Positions 43,281 through 54,208 of a stretch of DNA of 64,000 bases are shown here, piece after piece; the stretch's first letter is position 1, and every line of letters begins with the position of its first letter. The stretch is taken from contig NW_023361327.1 of the NCBI RefSeq assembly GCF_001411555.2, positions 283,001 to 347,000 of the forward strand, written 5' to 3'. Position numbers and translations under genes: made by a program. Source of the DNA: Juglans regia. Taxonomy: Eukaryota; Streptophyta; Magnoliopsida; Fagales; Juglandaceae. The notes below the pieces were generated by a model. It had not been told where the DNA came from and ran no database searches. It was given only the letters and a program-made list of their open reading frames with translations.

Positions 43281-45331
43281 TTAATAAATATATAAGTAAG
43301 AAATATGTTTATTACCTGATTCTGCCTCAAAACTTTCAACATTGTCCAAGGAGGCACGAAGATCAATATGTACTGGATCTTTTAACCAATTATGAGTACA
43401 AACGAGTGCCTCAACTGTTCTTGGGGATAACGAACAACGAAATGGGTCAAGCACACGACCCCCTGCACTGAAGGCTGACTCAGAAGAAACAGTAGAGACA
43501 GGAATGGCCATCACATCACATGCAACTCTTGCCAAAATAGGATACTTTATTTCATTGATCTTCCACCAATCCAAAATATCAAAATTTGGAACTTGTGCCT
43601 CACAACCATGTTCCAAGTATTGATCAATTCCTGATTTGTTCCTCAAATTACATTCAATAATTTCTTGTTCATACTCAACCCAAAAACATTACTGAGAATC
43701 AGAATCAATCATAGTAGGATCAACTGAGGAAGGAGGCTGAGAGTATGAAACTCCACTTGAACTCCCATATATAATACTATACTCCCTGTGCATGTCAATC
43801 ATCAATTGTTTCAGTTTTGCAATCATTTCTTCAACTAAATTACCACCATATATTGTTTTGAACCAAAAATGCAAAAGACTAAATTTACATCTTGGATCAA
43901 GAACAACAGCAATGAATATCATCAAGTTAGTCTTTTCAATTGATCCCCAATATTTGTCATACTTACTCTTCATACTCCTAGCCATACCTCTCAACACTGG
44001 ATCATTACTTTGACTCATTTTTTATAAATGCGATTGGATGCCACAAAGCACTTGAAAATATGCATTAGATGTGACATACAAAGAGTCAGAAAGTCTCACA
44101 GTAGCATCATAAAAAATCTTCAAAAATTTAACCATTATTTAAACCCTCACCCAATCACTAGAACTTGGGGGGCTCAAGCTCACACTATGACAATAGCGAG
44201 AAAAATAATCATCATCATTCTCCAATCGCAAAAATGGCTTTTGAAATGTTTCTACAACTTCTAGCATGAGATAAGTGGAGTTCCATCTGGTGGGAACATC
44301 AAGGCACACCAATTTTGAACAACTGATTTTCTCTTTCACTATACACTTTTTGAATTTTTCCATTCTTGCAGGAGATGATCTAACATATTTAACCGCATTG
44401 CACACCCTTATGATTGAATCATCACAATCTTTTAGCCCATCATTCACAATAAGGTTCATAATATGGGCACAACACCTTATGTGAATATACTTCCCCTCCA
44501 ACAAATGACCTCCCACAAACCTTTTTAAGTAATCGATGGCAACATCGTTTGAGGAAGCATTGTCAACTGTAACAGTTAAAATCTTGTCAATTCCCCAATC
44601 TTGTAGACATGACTCTACATGCTTTCCAATAGTGTCCCCATTGTGATTAGGAATCAAACAAAAATTTATAATTTTTTTGTATAATTTCCATTCACAATCA
44701 ATCAAATGTGCAGTAAGACACATATAATTGAAGTTCTGATTGGACGTCCAAGTGTTAGTAGTTAAACTAACCCGCCCAACTACCTTAAATACTTCCTTCA
44801 ACTTCTCCTTCTCTTTTTTAAATAGTTTCTTAGTTCTAGTGACTTACATATCTTCCTAAATCCTTGTGCTTCCACCACCTTAAACGGAACCTCATCACAA
44901 ACTATCATCTCTGCAATTGCCATTCGTACATCTTCTGGATCAAACTTATGTGTAGTTTGTTGATCCATGGTTCTAATTCTATTAGGGTTTTTCCTACAAA
45001 CACCAACATGATGCAGCATACTTGATGTACCATGTTTTTTGGGGTGACAAGTGTAAGTCTTGTGACAGTAATTACACCCCGCTTTTGGGTCACTAAATGA
45101 ACATCCAACTATTTTTGTGAAGTGTTCCCACACCGTTGAGGGGTCCTTACTTGCCTTCCTTTTGGGAGGAATGATAGTGTTACTACTAGTAGACAAGTTA
45201 ATGTTTGAAGCTAAAGGAGTAGTAATCTCATCGTCTCTTAAATTTGTAGAAGTGTCACCTTTGAAGTAATCCATGATATGAACTGACATATAATAAAAGC
45301 ATGAGAAAGTAAGAAAACCATGTCTGACCAA
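43281..45331 (-). pseudogene. hAT transposase (RICESLEEPER-like)
   Basis: From the N-terminus: a BED-type finger with VWEHFTKI, GCNYCHKTYTCHPKKHGTSSMLHHV (45331-44798); the RNase H-like core with VSLTTNTWTSNQNFNYMCL, ITVDNASSNDVAIDYLKR, RCCAHIMNLIVNDGL and PTRWNSTYLML (44801-44139); a linker with KFLKIFYDATVRLSDS in another frame; DPRCKFSLLHF (44018-43689); and the hAT dimerisation block DILDWWKINEIKYPILARVACDVMAIPVSTVSSESAFS (43646-43281). Relative to the family a block after the BED linker is missing, with a frameshift at about 44800. Further shifts occur at about 44150 and 43680. It is inactive. Confidence 0.92.
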
Positions 45332-45935
45332 TGAATTCTTTTTATTATGAGAGTGTGGAATTTAAAGAAAGATACCATAAAAGGATTTCGAGAACCTAAG
45401 TAAAAATTTTGTTTTTTTTTTTTTTTTGTTTTTATAATATTTGTAGTTTTTAATACAGAGAAAATTCTAAATATAAATAATTTTCGTGGAAAAAAGAAAA
45501 AGGCAAGGCTATTTATTGGAGGGCTTTAGGCTCTCTGATTTGTTTCCTTTTTTAATTTTTTTGGCAAAAAAAAAAAAAACCCAAAGAAAAATATGGTAAG
45601 GGCTTTAGTAGGGAGTAGCAAGGTATCTTTCTATAATATGTCTCCCTCTGTTTGCATTATTGAATCTTGGTTGTTTGGTTTTGGGGGCCTAATAGATAAT
45701 AGAAGAAAGAAAATGTACATTTGGGTAGTAGCAAATGTTGAAATGGGATCCATTTTATGAGCTGTAAGTTGTTTTGTTTTGTTTCTTTCTTTTGGGGTTA
45801 ATGCCAAAGTGGGTGTCTTTGAAGTTAAAGACACATGTGGATGATGCCAAATGCTTGTGGATATTTTGAGTTTTGGGTTTGTTGTTGATCGGTTTAAGAA
45901 TTTTGGGGGGTTTGGTTGGAGGGTTTTTGTCCTAG
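45332..45935. other. hAT internal non-coding sequence with T-rich tracts
   Basis: Between transposase and PPR-like exon. Contains T runs near 45411-45430 and A/T tracts near 45560, and no recognised frame. TTTTTGTCCTAG at 45924-45935 looks like a plant 3' splice site immediately before PPR homology. Confidence 0.5.
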
Positions 45936-46473
45936 CCATTGCAATGATTGCTATGGTTAACGAGCTGAATGAACTTGGGAAAGCTTTACGTAAGTTGAAA
46001 GGTTTTGCTATGTATATTTGTGCTGGTCGGGGACTGGAGGCTGAAAGGCAGTTGTGGCAAATGAAGCTTATGGGTAAAGAGGCTAACGGAGACCTTTATG
46101 ACATTGTTCTAGCCATCTGTGCTTCCAAGAAGGAGGCCAATGCTATTTCACGGTTGCTTACTAGAATTGAGGTTAAAAGTTCTTTGCGCAAGAAGAAAAG
46201 CCTATCATGGTTATTGAGAGGTTACATTAAAGGAGGGCATTTCAATGATGCTGCAGAAACACTGATTAAAAAATGCTTGATATGGGATTTCATCCAGAGT
46301 ATTTGGACAGGGCAGCTGTACTGCAGGGAGTAAGAAAAGGAATCCATCGTTCTGGAAATGTAGACACTTACCTCAAGCTTTGCAAGCGCCTCTCTGATGC
46401 AAGTTTGATCGGACCTTCTATTGTTTATTTGTATATAAAGAAACACAGGCTTTGGGTCATGAAAATGCTTTGA
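45936..46473 (+). pseudogene. Captured pentatricopeptide-repeat (PPR) protein exon in hAT
   Basis: Plus-strand frame with VNELNELGKALRKLKGFAMY, GLEAERQLWQMKLMGKEANGDLYDIVLAIC, LLRGYIKGGHFNDAAETLIK, then after a 1-base shift at about 46270 MLDMGFHPEYLDRAAVLQGV, YLKLCKRLSDASLIGPSIVYLY and a stop at 46471-46473. Helix-turn-helix spacing and text match the C-terminal part of organelle-type PPR proteins as I know them. It has an acceptor-like CCTAG just before it, so the copy seems to come from genomic DNA and not mRNA. It is antisense to the transposase and cannot be a complete PPR protein. Confidence 0.65.
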
Positions 46474-47400
46474 AAACTTCTATTCAAAGGCGTGAGATTC
46501 GTTAATGCCAATCTGTTCCAAAATATAGTTTTCTAGTCTAGATTTTTATAGCACAAGCACTTCTCGCTGGGATTTTACATGTTAATACAAGCACCAATTT
46601 CTAGGTGCTTTTTACATATTGATTTTATATAGTTTGGATTGCTTTGAGCTGCACAAAAGTGTTGGAAAGGCCGGTTGATCGAGGCTATTAGGAATAAAGT
46701 TGTCTTGTTCTTGGGAATAAATACTGGATAGGTGGCTGTTGTAAGCATAATGATAGAGTTTTAGCACAATGTAATTAAGTAGAGTTCAATAAAGACTACA
46801 GCATTACAATAACTTTGTGTAAATTTTGGACATCTTTCATGTATTTATATGCACTGTAGAGCTGTACACAGTAAAAGGAGGAAGCTGTTGTAAGCCGTTG
46901 TAAGCCTACAATGCCACTAGCAAATTCACTAGCCATCCCAACAACATGTCTTGAAATCTATAAGGAAGGACATGACCATGTCTGTATATATATATTTGGT
47001 TCTTTTCATTTCCTTCACATAACCACAAATAAAGAAACTTCCAGTTCTTGCACAAATTCCACCTCGTGCGGTTACCAATTACTAGAGCATATTAGAAATG
47101 GAGGAACCCATTTTGGTGAACAATTATTTTAGGGTTGATTCACCCAAATCCTAACCTTCAAAGCTCATGGGGTTTCCCTATTTTGCTGTATCTCTGTTTT
47201 CATAAAGACTATCATACTTCCAAGTAATCTAGTCTCTACCATTCGTACGATCTAGTATCTTGTTAAGAACCTCCTTGTAACATTTTCAGTTTCAGTAACA
47301 CTTCGTATGGGAACATGTGTTATCTATCAGAGAAACATAACACAACAAATCAAACCCAACGATACCAGATTAACAAAGAAAGAATCAGACCCAGATTATG
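46474..47400. other. Sequence downstream of the PPR-like exon, within hAT
   Basis: No named coding. An open frame at 46911-47132 is unrecognised. It may be 3' flank of the captured gene. A GA-rich leader-like tract with donor-like GGTATGTTCC (minus, about 47435) follows. Confidence 0.35.
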
Positions 47401-47796
47401 GCGATGGAGAACGCCGATGGAGAAGGAACATACCTCAGCCGAACAGTGATGGAGAATGTCGTTGGAGATGGCATCAGAGAAGAGGGAGAGACGCGGTTTC
47501 TTGAGGCGTGATCGCTTGGAGTACTCAATTGCTTGGAGGCACGATCGAGGAGAGAGAGAGAGAGACTCGGTTTCCTGAGGCGTGATCGAAGAGGGGGAGA
47601 GAGAGAGAGAGGTCTAGGTTTGGAGAGGAAGGAAATGAGGCTGAGCCGCTAAAGTTCTATCGGGCTGCTCTTTCGCCCGTTAAACAGCGGGTTGGATGAT
47701 TTCCAACCCGTTGTTTAATTGAACCCGCATTTAACAGGTGGGGTCGGACGAATTTATCGGGCGGGTGCGGGTCATTGTAAATTTTGCACACCCCTA

Positions 47797-47960
47797 GCTT
47801 TCCCCACATGGGGGTTGCTTCCTAAGTGGGTTTTCCTCATGGGCCGAGTACTCTACAGAGACTCACTGACTCCTTTTAGAGGAGGGTCGTTGGGCTTGGT
47901 TGGACTCTCTGACTTACTTCTTCAGCGGTCCCTCATGGGCTTACTATACAGGTCATATGG
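47797..47960 (-). repeat. 3' LTR of the Tat-like element, part 2
   Basis: It matches 57036-57180: CATGGGCCGAGnACTCTnnAGAG, CTCCTTTTAGAGGAGGGTC and CATGGGCTTACTATA. It ends beside a 9-base G run (47959-47967). The expected LTR start TGTAAAGGGA is not found here, so the boundary is approximate. Confidence 0.75.
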
Positions 47961-47999
47961 GGGGGGGCGGTAGATCCTGACGATGAAGCAATATGATTG

Positions 48000-48320
48000 A
48001 AGGCCTTTCCCCATAAGTTATGTCGTATTGCTCTAGTCAAATAATGGGTAGAGACTAACCCATTTGATGTCCTCTTGGAGGCTCTCCTTGGGGAGCAAGA
48101 TATAAAGGCATTTTTACCACCTCTTGGTCACACCATTTTTGATGTCCGAATCATTCCCATGCAGCCCAAATCAACCTCGGCTCGGAAGCCTTCCCCGAGC
48201 CCTCCTCTCGCAGGCAAAGGGAAGAAACTCTCACAGGCAAGTGCCGTGTCCAAATCAACAGCTTCCTCCCCTTGATATTCTTTTTCTTTTGTTTTTTCTC
48301 TTGTCTACCTGGTGGATCTT
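48000..48320 (+). pseudogene. Antisense frame in the Tat-like element, part 1
   Basis: Plus-strand frame 48075-48275 with LGEQDIKAFLPPLGHTIFDVRI and a proline/serine/lysine tail; upstream codons in the same sense continue from 48000 with stops. It has no domain I recognise. It is opposite to gag/pol. It is interrupted at 48321 by a solo LTR and its continuation may be 50050-50575. Confidence 0.4.
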
Positions 48321-49774
48321 TGATCGGTGCAAAACTGCAACTGTACAGTATCGTAGTTTTATAGTAAAGTGATGAGAAGAGTATCGTCCTCAGGAATTGG
48401 TAACTTACTTTTGACAAATACTGAAATTATACTAATCTTGACTTTATTTAGAAAATTCACTTAGATTTTTGTAATTGTAAATTAAAATAAAATTAATTCA
48501 AAGAAAAAACTCAAATGAAAAGAAATATATTGTTCGAAGATCAAATCAATGGGAAAGAAAACTTCTAGGAAATCGATTTCACCTAATCCCTCACTATGAT
48601 TTACTAATCTAACTAATTGAATTTAATTATCTCTGTTTGTTAGAAAATCTCCACAAACATCCAAAAGCCTCTTTCCATAGTCAATTGGAAATTATTCTTG
48701 CTCATTATTTTACACAAGAGTATGCAAATTAATAAAGCAAGAAAGTAATAAGACCAATGATTTTAATACTACATAGGTTCATACAAGTCTTTCGATCTCT
48801 ATAATTACCTATGCCGAAATATCCAAGATTTATCCTATAATTCCCTCTTTTGACAGCAAATCACAAGATTAAAATCATCTAATTAATGGCCAGTTAATTA
48901 GAAGCAATAAGTTCATAATAAATCAGACAAACATAGAAGAGAATTACTTCAAATTAACATAGAAAAACAAGTATAGTTTGGAACTAGATCACATCATTTT
49001 CCTAGAATAAAGAAAATTTAGTTCATGCTAAAAATTAAATTCAACATAAAAGAATTCACCACAATTTTTCTAAGAGAAGAATAGAAGAAAATGAACACTA
49101 AAAATGTCCCTTGCAAGCCGCAGCGTCTGAAATGAAAAACTCCAAAGAAATGCCCCTCTAAAAAACTCTCCAATTTTATGCTAATGATATGCTTAAAATA
49201 GGGTAGGAAAGAAACCCTAATGTCTTTATATTCCCGCACACAAAATCGCATAAAGTTTAGGACTCAACTTGGTAGTTACGTACGTGCTTCAGGAGTTTAA
49301 ATTTCGAAAACCTTATTAGAGACAACTTTGTAGCCCTTTAAGATAGATTTCCATCACATCAAGAATTACATCAATCTGATATTGGAGTGGAAATTTATGA
49401 TTAAAATACTAAAGTGTGTCCATGCTGTCTACTAGCGCGTTTTGGACTCTGATTCGAATTACTCTCAAACCCCATCATTATCCTTATTTGAAGAGTCCTA
49501 CACTCATTGAGAGTTCTTAGGTTATTCCAACGTCTTGCCTACCTGAAATTCCTTTGGATTCGAATGGATTTGGACTTGCTCTTTTATAAACTCTAAAATT
49601 AAACATAAAAATTTGCTCAAGAGTATCCCAAAGTAAATAAAACTCAATTCAAGAATACACATTAATTCCAATGATTTCTATTAACATTTTAGCATTTTAG
49701 TCCAATAATAGGGTATTTAGACTAAAGTTTAAAGTTAAGAAGTGATAAAATATAAGAAATTATGCTAGTCATCA
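48321..49774 (-). mobile_element. Solo LTR with TSD ATCTT
   Basis: 1454 bp, plus-strand ends TGATCGGTGC...CTAGTCATCA, with a perfect TSD ATCTT (48316-48320 and 49775-49779). Read on the minus strand it starts TGATGACTAG. AT-rich, no coding, no internal domain. The 54209-55833 element has a related layout (minus start TAATGAGTGC). Confidence 0.9.
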
Positions 49775-49812
49775 ATCTTATGCGAGGGATAAGTCAAGTT
49801 TGTGAAAACACT

Positions 49813-50036
49813 GCACTTGGCTTCCCTGATCTTCTCGTCAGCCTCGTAGACTGAGGTAAGGGTTGAGGCAAGTTCATGGAGACACGACACTTTGCTCCTC
49901 TAATCTTCTCGTCAGCCTCGTAAACTGAGGCAAAGGTTGAGGAAAGTCTGTTGAGACATGGCACTCTGCTCCCCTGATCTTTTCATCGGCCTTGTAAACT
50001 AAGGCAAGGGTTAAGGCAAGTCCGTGGAGATACGGT
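49813..50036 (+). repeat. About 75-bp tandem repeat, three units
   Basis: Units start at 49813, 49886 and 49961. Each contains TGATCTTCTCGTCAGCCTCGT, AACTGAGGCAA and GGTTGAGGCAAGT, with substitutions. It lies in the 3' region of the Tat-like element. Confidence 0.88.
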
Positions 50037-50049
50037 ACTTGAAGCGGCG

Positions 50050-50575
50050 CTAGCCACGGAGGCGAGGGACAACCTTCAGGAGTCGTTCAATCTCTAGCAG
50101 GACGAGCTAGAGCGGTTGCAAGCTAAAAGCTCAAAGTTGTTCAAACCGCATGACTCCGACATCTGGTTGTACAAATAGTTGGATGGGAGGTTCGAGGAGG
50201 TCTCTGTGTCTTTGCAAAAAAAGAGGGACCCTCTCAAGGCCAAAGATAAGAGAGTGAAGGACTTGGGGGCCGAGAACGCTAAGGTCGATCGTGTGATAGC
50301 CATCCATAAGGCAACCATTCGGGACAAGCGCTCTCACTTTGATAGCGCTGAATCTGCCCTTCCCCGGCTGCGTGAGGAGTTGTATTACGTCTGCTTGGTC
50401 CACAAGAAGTGGACCTAAATCCCCAAAACAATTTTGAGGACCTTGAAAGTGCAAGAACCGCCCTCTAGACATGGCGGCACTGAAGCGTGGTGCCTTGATT
50501 GGGAGTGAGTTGATCCTGAGCGCACTCTCAGACAACCCTGCCAGTGACAATCCCGCCAACTGGATATTTCCCCTA
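50050..50575 (+). pseudogene. Antisense coiled-coil frame in the Tat-like element, part 2
   Basis: Plus-strand sequence with QDELERLQAKSSKL, DGRFEEVSVSLQKKRDPLK and KDLGAENAKVDRVIA, an alpha-helical coiled-coil pattern, broken by stops near 50092 and 50179. It ends near 50420. It resembles the C-terminal coiled part of extra frames carried by some Gypsy elements, but I cannot name it. Sense is opposite to gag and protease. Confidence 0.45.
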
Positions 50576-51210
50576 TTATATTGATGTATTCTTTTTTCTT
50601 TTGTTTTTAATATACTTCACAATAATATTAATGGAGTTGCTTGTACATGTTTTTCTTACTTCTGGGGTTCTTTTTCTTCTTTGCTCTTAGCTTTTCATTA
50701 GCATGCTTCTGGGAGTGCACCGGGCGAGGAATGTAGGGGTGATGTCACTTGTGTGATGACCAACTGCAAGTACAATCTATATGTTATTACAATCATAACC
50801 TTGGGTTGTCTCGATTTGTTGTCGTTGGTTTGGGGAGCGGGGCTCCTCGGGAGCCTACGTTGTGTAGTGGAGAGAACGGGCCTGTATTCTACGGGGAGGA
50901 AGGCCTGGATGCCTTAGGGTAAACCCTCTACTTTGGTCTCCCTAGGGGTGTGAGTTGCAGCGTAGTTAAGGAGTTATCTCGCTCTTTGTCATGAGGCAAG
51001 TAGGAGATGCTTAATACCATCGGAAAAACCAAACAAGTTAATATAACTCATCCACAACTACGAGTGTGAAGTTTGCAAACCTGGCTTCTCATTTGAAGGA
51101 GTTCGGCAAGGATTATGAGGCACTTCTTGTTTGGCGTTCTATTATTGAAGATGGCATAATGTCGAGCAGTCAAAGAACTAAACCAGCTCTCCAATAGGGG
51201 AGGAATCGGG
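50576..51210. other. Non-coding region of the Tat-like element
   Basis: No gene is recognised. T-rich tract at 50580-50710; CTAGGGGTGTGAG at 50942 resembles a hAT end but has no partner or TSD that I can find. Confidence 0.4.
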
Positions 51211-51218
51211 GATGCTTT

Positions 51219-51886
51219 TAGGGGTGAACAATAAAATTGGTCAACCAGAAAGAACCGAACCGAACGAGTGAGTTTGGTCCAGTTCTAAATCGGTTCAGTC
51301 TGGTATCGGTTCTATTTTTTTCAAAACCGATCGAAATTGGTCGATTCTGATTTTCCTTTTTCTATCACCAAACCAAACCAAACCGGACCGATTCATATAA
51401 ATATATGTATATTTTAATTTTTTATATGATTTTTTATATTATATATAATTTTTATATCTAATATATAAAATAATCTTGTATTATATGCTAAATTACTAAT
51501 TAAAATAACATTAAATTTTAAAATCCTATATAAATAACTATATATTATCACTATAGTCTATAATATTAGTAGTTATATTAATACAATATCACTATATTAT
51601 AATATACTATAATATTATAATATATTATAATATATCACTATTATATATCATAATATACTATAATATATTATTTTATACTATAATTTATATAGCATATTAT
51701 ATATTCTATATATATACAATATTGGAAAAACTAGACCGAACCAGACCAAAATTGGTAAAACAGGAAGTACCGTTTTATGGGTGCAACCGATGCGGTATCA
51801 ATTCTTCAAATCTAAAAATCGGTGTATACTAGTTAGGTTCTAAAATATGTCTAAAACTAGACCAAACCAAAACGGTTGCACCTGTA
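51219..51886. mobile_element. hAT-type MITE with AT-rich core
   Basis: 668 bp. Ends TAGGGGTGAACAA and GGTTGCACCTGTA; TSD GATGCTTT (51211-51218) and GATGCCTT (51887-51894) agree at seven of eight bases. Subterminal ACCGAACC/GGTTCGGT-type motifs face each other on both sides of an AT-rich middle. No coding. Confidence 0.75.
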
Positions 51887-51926
51887 GATGCCTTAAGCTA
51901 AGCCCACCTCTTTGATCCCCCCGAAA

Positions 51927-52950
51927 AGGTAATTTGCCAGATAGCTGAGAAGCTTATCTGCTCTTCACCGTAATGGGAGTGGGGTAAGTTATCAAGTAGC
52001 CAAGAGGTTGGACCCGCACTCCCATGTGAGGGAGCTTGGGCCGCCTGCCCACCTATTAATCATCACAAGTAGGTAAGTTGCTCGTCAGTTTGGGACTGGA
52101 CCTGCTCACACCCGTTGACATCACAGGGAAGGTAAGTGTTGGGTTAGGCGGGTGCTGATCTCATTCTTTGTCGTGGCAGAAGTTGGGTAAGTTGCCAGGC
52201 AGCCGAGGGGCTGGACCCTTTCTTCGTCGCAGGAGGGAGAAGATGGCCTTAAGGCATATCTCGCCCTGTATACTCCTGTTGGGAGGTAAGTTATCAGGCA
52301 GTTTCAGACTCTCGTTCTTAGCTGTTGATGATCACAAGGAATGTAAGTGTCGAGCAGCCGAGTGCAGGCCCACTATCCACCGTGAGAAGGATAAATCAAC
52401 CTTCAGGTGTAACTAATCCCTTTGCTACCTCATGGGGAGGTAAGTGTCAGACAACTGACCAGCCGGTCCACTCTTCACCATGATGGGGTGGGGTAAGTTG
52501 CCAGGTAGCCGAGAGGCTGGACCCACTCTACCTGAGAGGGAGGTTGGGCCGCCTACCCACCTTTTAACCGTCATGGGGAGGTAAGTAGTTATGCAGTTTG
52601 GGACTAGATCTGCTCCCACCCGTTGACATGACAAGGAAGGTAAGTGTTGGGTCAGGCACGTACTGATCCCATGCTTCGTCATGGCGAAGGTGAAGGTAAG
52701 TTTCTGAGGGGCTAGACTCGCTCTCCACCACGGGTGGGAGAAGATGGCCTTAAGGCACATCTCGCCCTTTAGAGCCCTACGAGGAGGTAAGTTTCAAGGC
52801 AATTTGAGACTGGACCCATTCTTGCCTGTTGACTCTCACAAGGAAGGTAAATGTCGAGCAGTAGAAGGCTGGCCTGCTCTCCCCTGCGATAGGGATAAAG
52901 TAGCCATAGGATTAACTCATCATTTTGGTGCCTCGCGAGGAGGTAAGTAG
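51927..52950 (+). repeat. Higher-order tandem array built on GGTAAGT
   Basis: Degenerate short units (about 45-110 bp) each contain GAGGTAAGT or GGGTAAGT followed by TTGCCAGGCAGCCGAGGGGC-like text. GGTAAGT lies near 51983, 52073, 52131, 52186, 52285, 52439, 52492, 52580, 52639, 52695, 52786 and 52941, with variants at 51928, 52342 and 52845. A higher-order period of about 505 bp is visible: TGGCCTTAAGGCA at 52244 and 52746. Position in the 3' half of a Tat-like element suits an internal tandem repeat. Confidence 0.85.
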
Positions 52951-53149
52951 TCGTCGATGGAGATTTTGTTGATGGAGATACGTTGATGAAGATTACATTG
53001 TTGGAGTAAGGGGTCGAGATATGGCTAGGTGAGACGTGTTTTACTCCTGAAAAGCCACACTTCCATTAATAGAATTTACACTATTGACATGAAAATGTAA
53101 ATTACAAGTCATAAGGTTTTTTAGTGATAAAACTTTTGCATGTGCTTGG
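52951..53149. other. Non-coding joint between repeat array and pol remnant
   Basis: Contains GATGGAGAT and TTGATGGAGATACG short repeats near 52957-53000. No RT sequence is found after the pre-RT block, so the RT-integrase deletion joint should lie here. Confidence 0.4.
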
Positions 53150-53656
53150 CGTTCCGGGGGTGCTGACCACATGCACCCCGCCATCCCTTGGCTTCAAATC
53201 CTGCACGTAACACTTCCATGCCAGGAGTTGTTCTCCTCGAATTTCTCCCACTCCCTGAGAGGTCAGGAACTTCATATTCAAGTGGTAGGTTGATGTTACC
53301 GCCCTTAGACTGTTGAGAGTGGGTCAGCCGATTATGGAATTGTATGATGAAGGAGCCTTTACCACCAAGAAGTCGACCATGACAGAAGCTGTACAGGGGG
53401 CGCTGCTCACCAAGACAAACAATGTGATGGTTCTGACCGAATATGAGAAACCCTTCAATGGCATGGCGGCCCTTCCTAATGTGGTGAGTGGTGGCGATCG
53501 CGCTAGGGTTCCAAAACAGCTACCTCTTACCTCATCTCCCTTCCCACCTTGGCCTTCTGACTCTCTACGCAGTTTTGTCCCGTGATTTCCTCCTCCACTC
53601 CTGCTCTGGCCTTTGGGCAGAAGGGTATCGTGGCCTTGGCCACCCAGCTTGCTCAC
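53150..53656 (-). pseudogene. Gypsy protease and pre-RT region of the Tat-like element
   Basis: The minus frame 53656-53324 ends with VMVDFLVVKAPSSYNSIIG, the C-terminal block of the retroelement aspartic protease; a TGA replaces the next codon. The same frame then continues with PTLNSLRAVTSTYHLNMKF and GVGEIRGEQLLA to about 53160, the conserved stretch before RT. RT itself is not found. The plus-strand frame 53313-53585 over this region is a shadow. Confidence 0.8.
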
Positions 53657-53759
53657 TTTCCTTTTTCAAGGAAAGACAATCTTCAGTGTTATTTATGAGT
53701 GTTGGACTGATGGTAGGTGTGATAGATGAGCGAATGCTCATGTAGTTGTCATCTTGGGT

Positions 53760-54203
53760 AGGTTGACTGTCGTCTCTTTGGATGGTGAGCACTTCTTCTC
53801 TCCTAATGTCGTGTGGTCCTTTCTCTGGCTTCTAGTGAACCTTGCCTTTGGTTGGTGCCTTCCTCTTCTTTTCTGCGTGTTCTATTTCTTTCCTCTTCGG
53901 CTTGGTCAAGGCCTAAAGTGTGTCCTCGGAGTTAATAATAAAGTTGTCGGCTTGATCCATGAACTCTTGCAGTGTGGCAGGAGTTCTCCTTGCTAATTCT
54001 GCCATAATCCTTGATCAGGGCCAAACTCCTCCTAAAAGCGTTGCCAAAGTTATTTTCTCGTATTCGTAGTTTGTAGTCATGTGTTCTTTGTTGAACCTGG
54101 ATAGGTATGTATTCAAACTTTCATCTTCCCCCTGCTTGATGGTGAGGAGCTTTGCCTTGGGGCGTATTCTTCTCTTGCTCACCATAAAGTGTGCGAGGAA
54201 TAG
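53760..54203 (-). pseudogene. Gypsy gag of the Tat-like element, C-terminal part
   Basis: The minus frame 54203-54015 has FLAHFMVSKRRIRPKAKLL, TIKQGEDESLNTYLSRFNKE and ITLATLLGG, the conserved gag block. It continues past a frame problem with LARRTPATLQEFMDQADNF-like text and a lysine-rich tail to about 53760. It connects to 55839-56017 across the solo LTR. Confidence 0.82.
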
Positions 54204-54208
54204 GTGGG

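Larger units (their letters stand above)
42720..47796 (-). mobile_element. Autonomous-type hAT transposon, degenerate
   Basis: 5077 bp. Terminal inverted repeat TAGGGGTGTGCAA at both ends and a perfect 8-bp TSD GCTTTCCC (42712-42719 and 47797-47804), both diagnostic of hAT. Minus-strand transposase remnants at 45331-43281 have a BED zinc finger and the C-terminal dimerisation domain. GC-rich subterminal regions carry CCCG/GGGC motifs. A 5' UTR-like GA/CT tract lies near 47520-47640, and a PPR-like exon (plus strand, 45936-46473) sits between it and the transposase. Confidence 0.95.

Noticed and set aside
50942..50955. CTAGGGGTGTGAG as another hAT terminus
   Set aside because: No partner inverted repeat or 8-bp TSD found nearby.
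53313..53585. Plus-strand frame of 90 codons resembling a gene
   Set aside because: The minus strand here encodes recognisable Gypsy protease and pre-RT blocks; the plus frame is its shadow.
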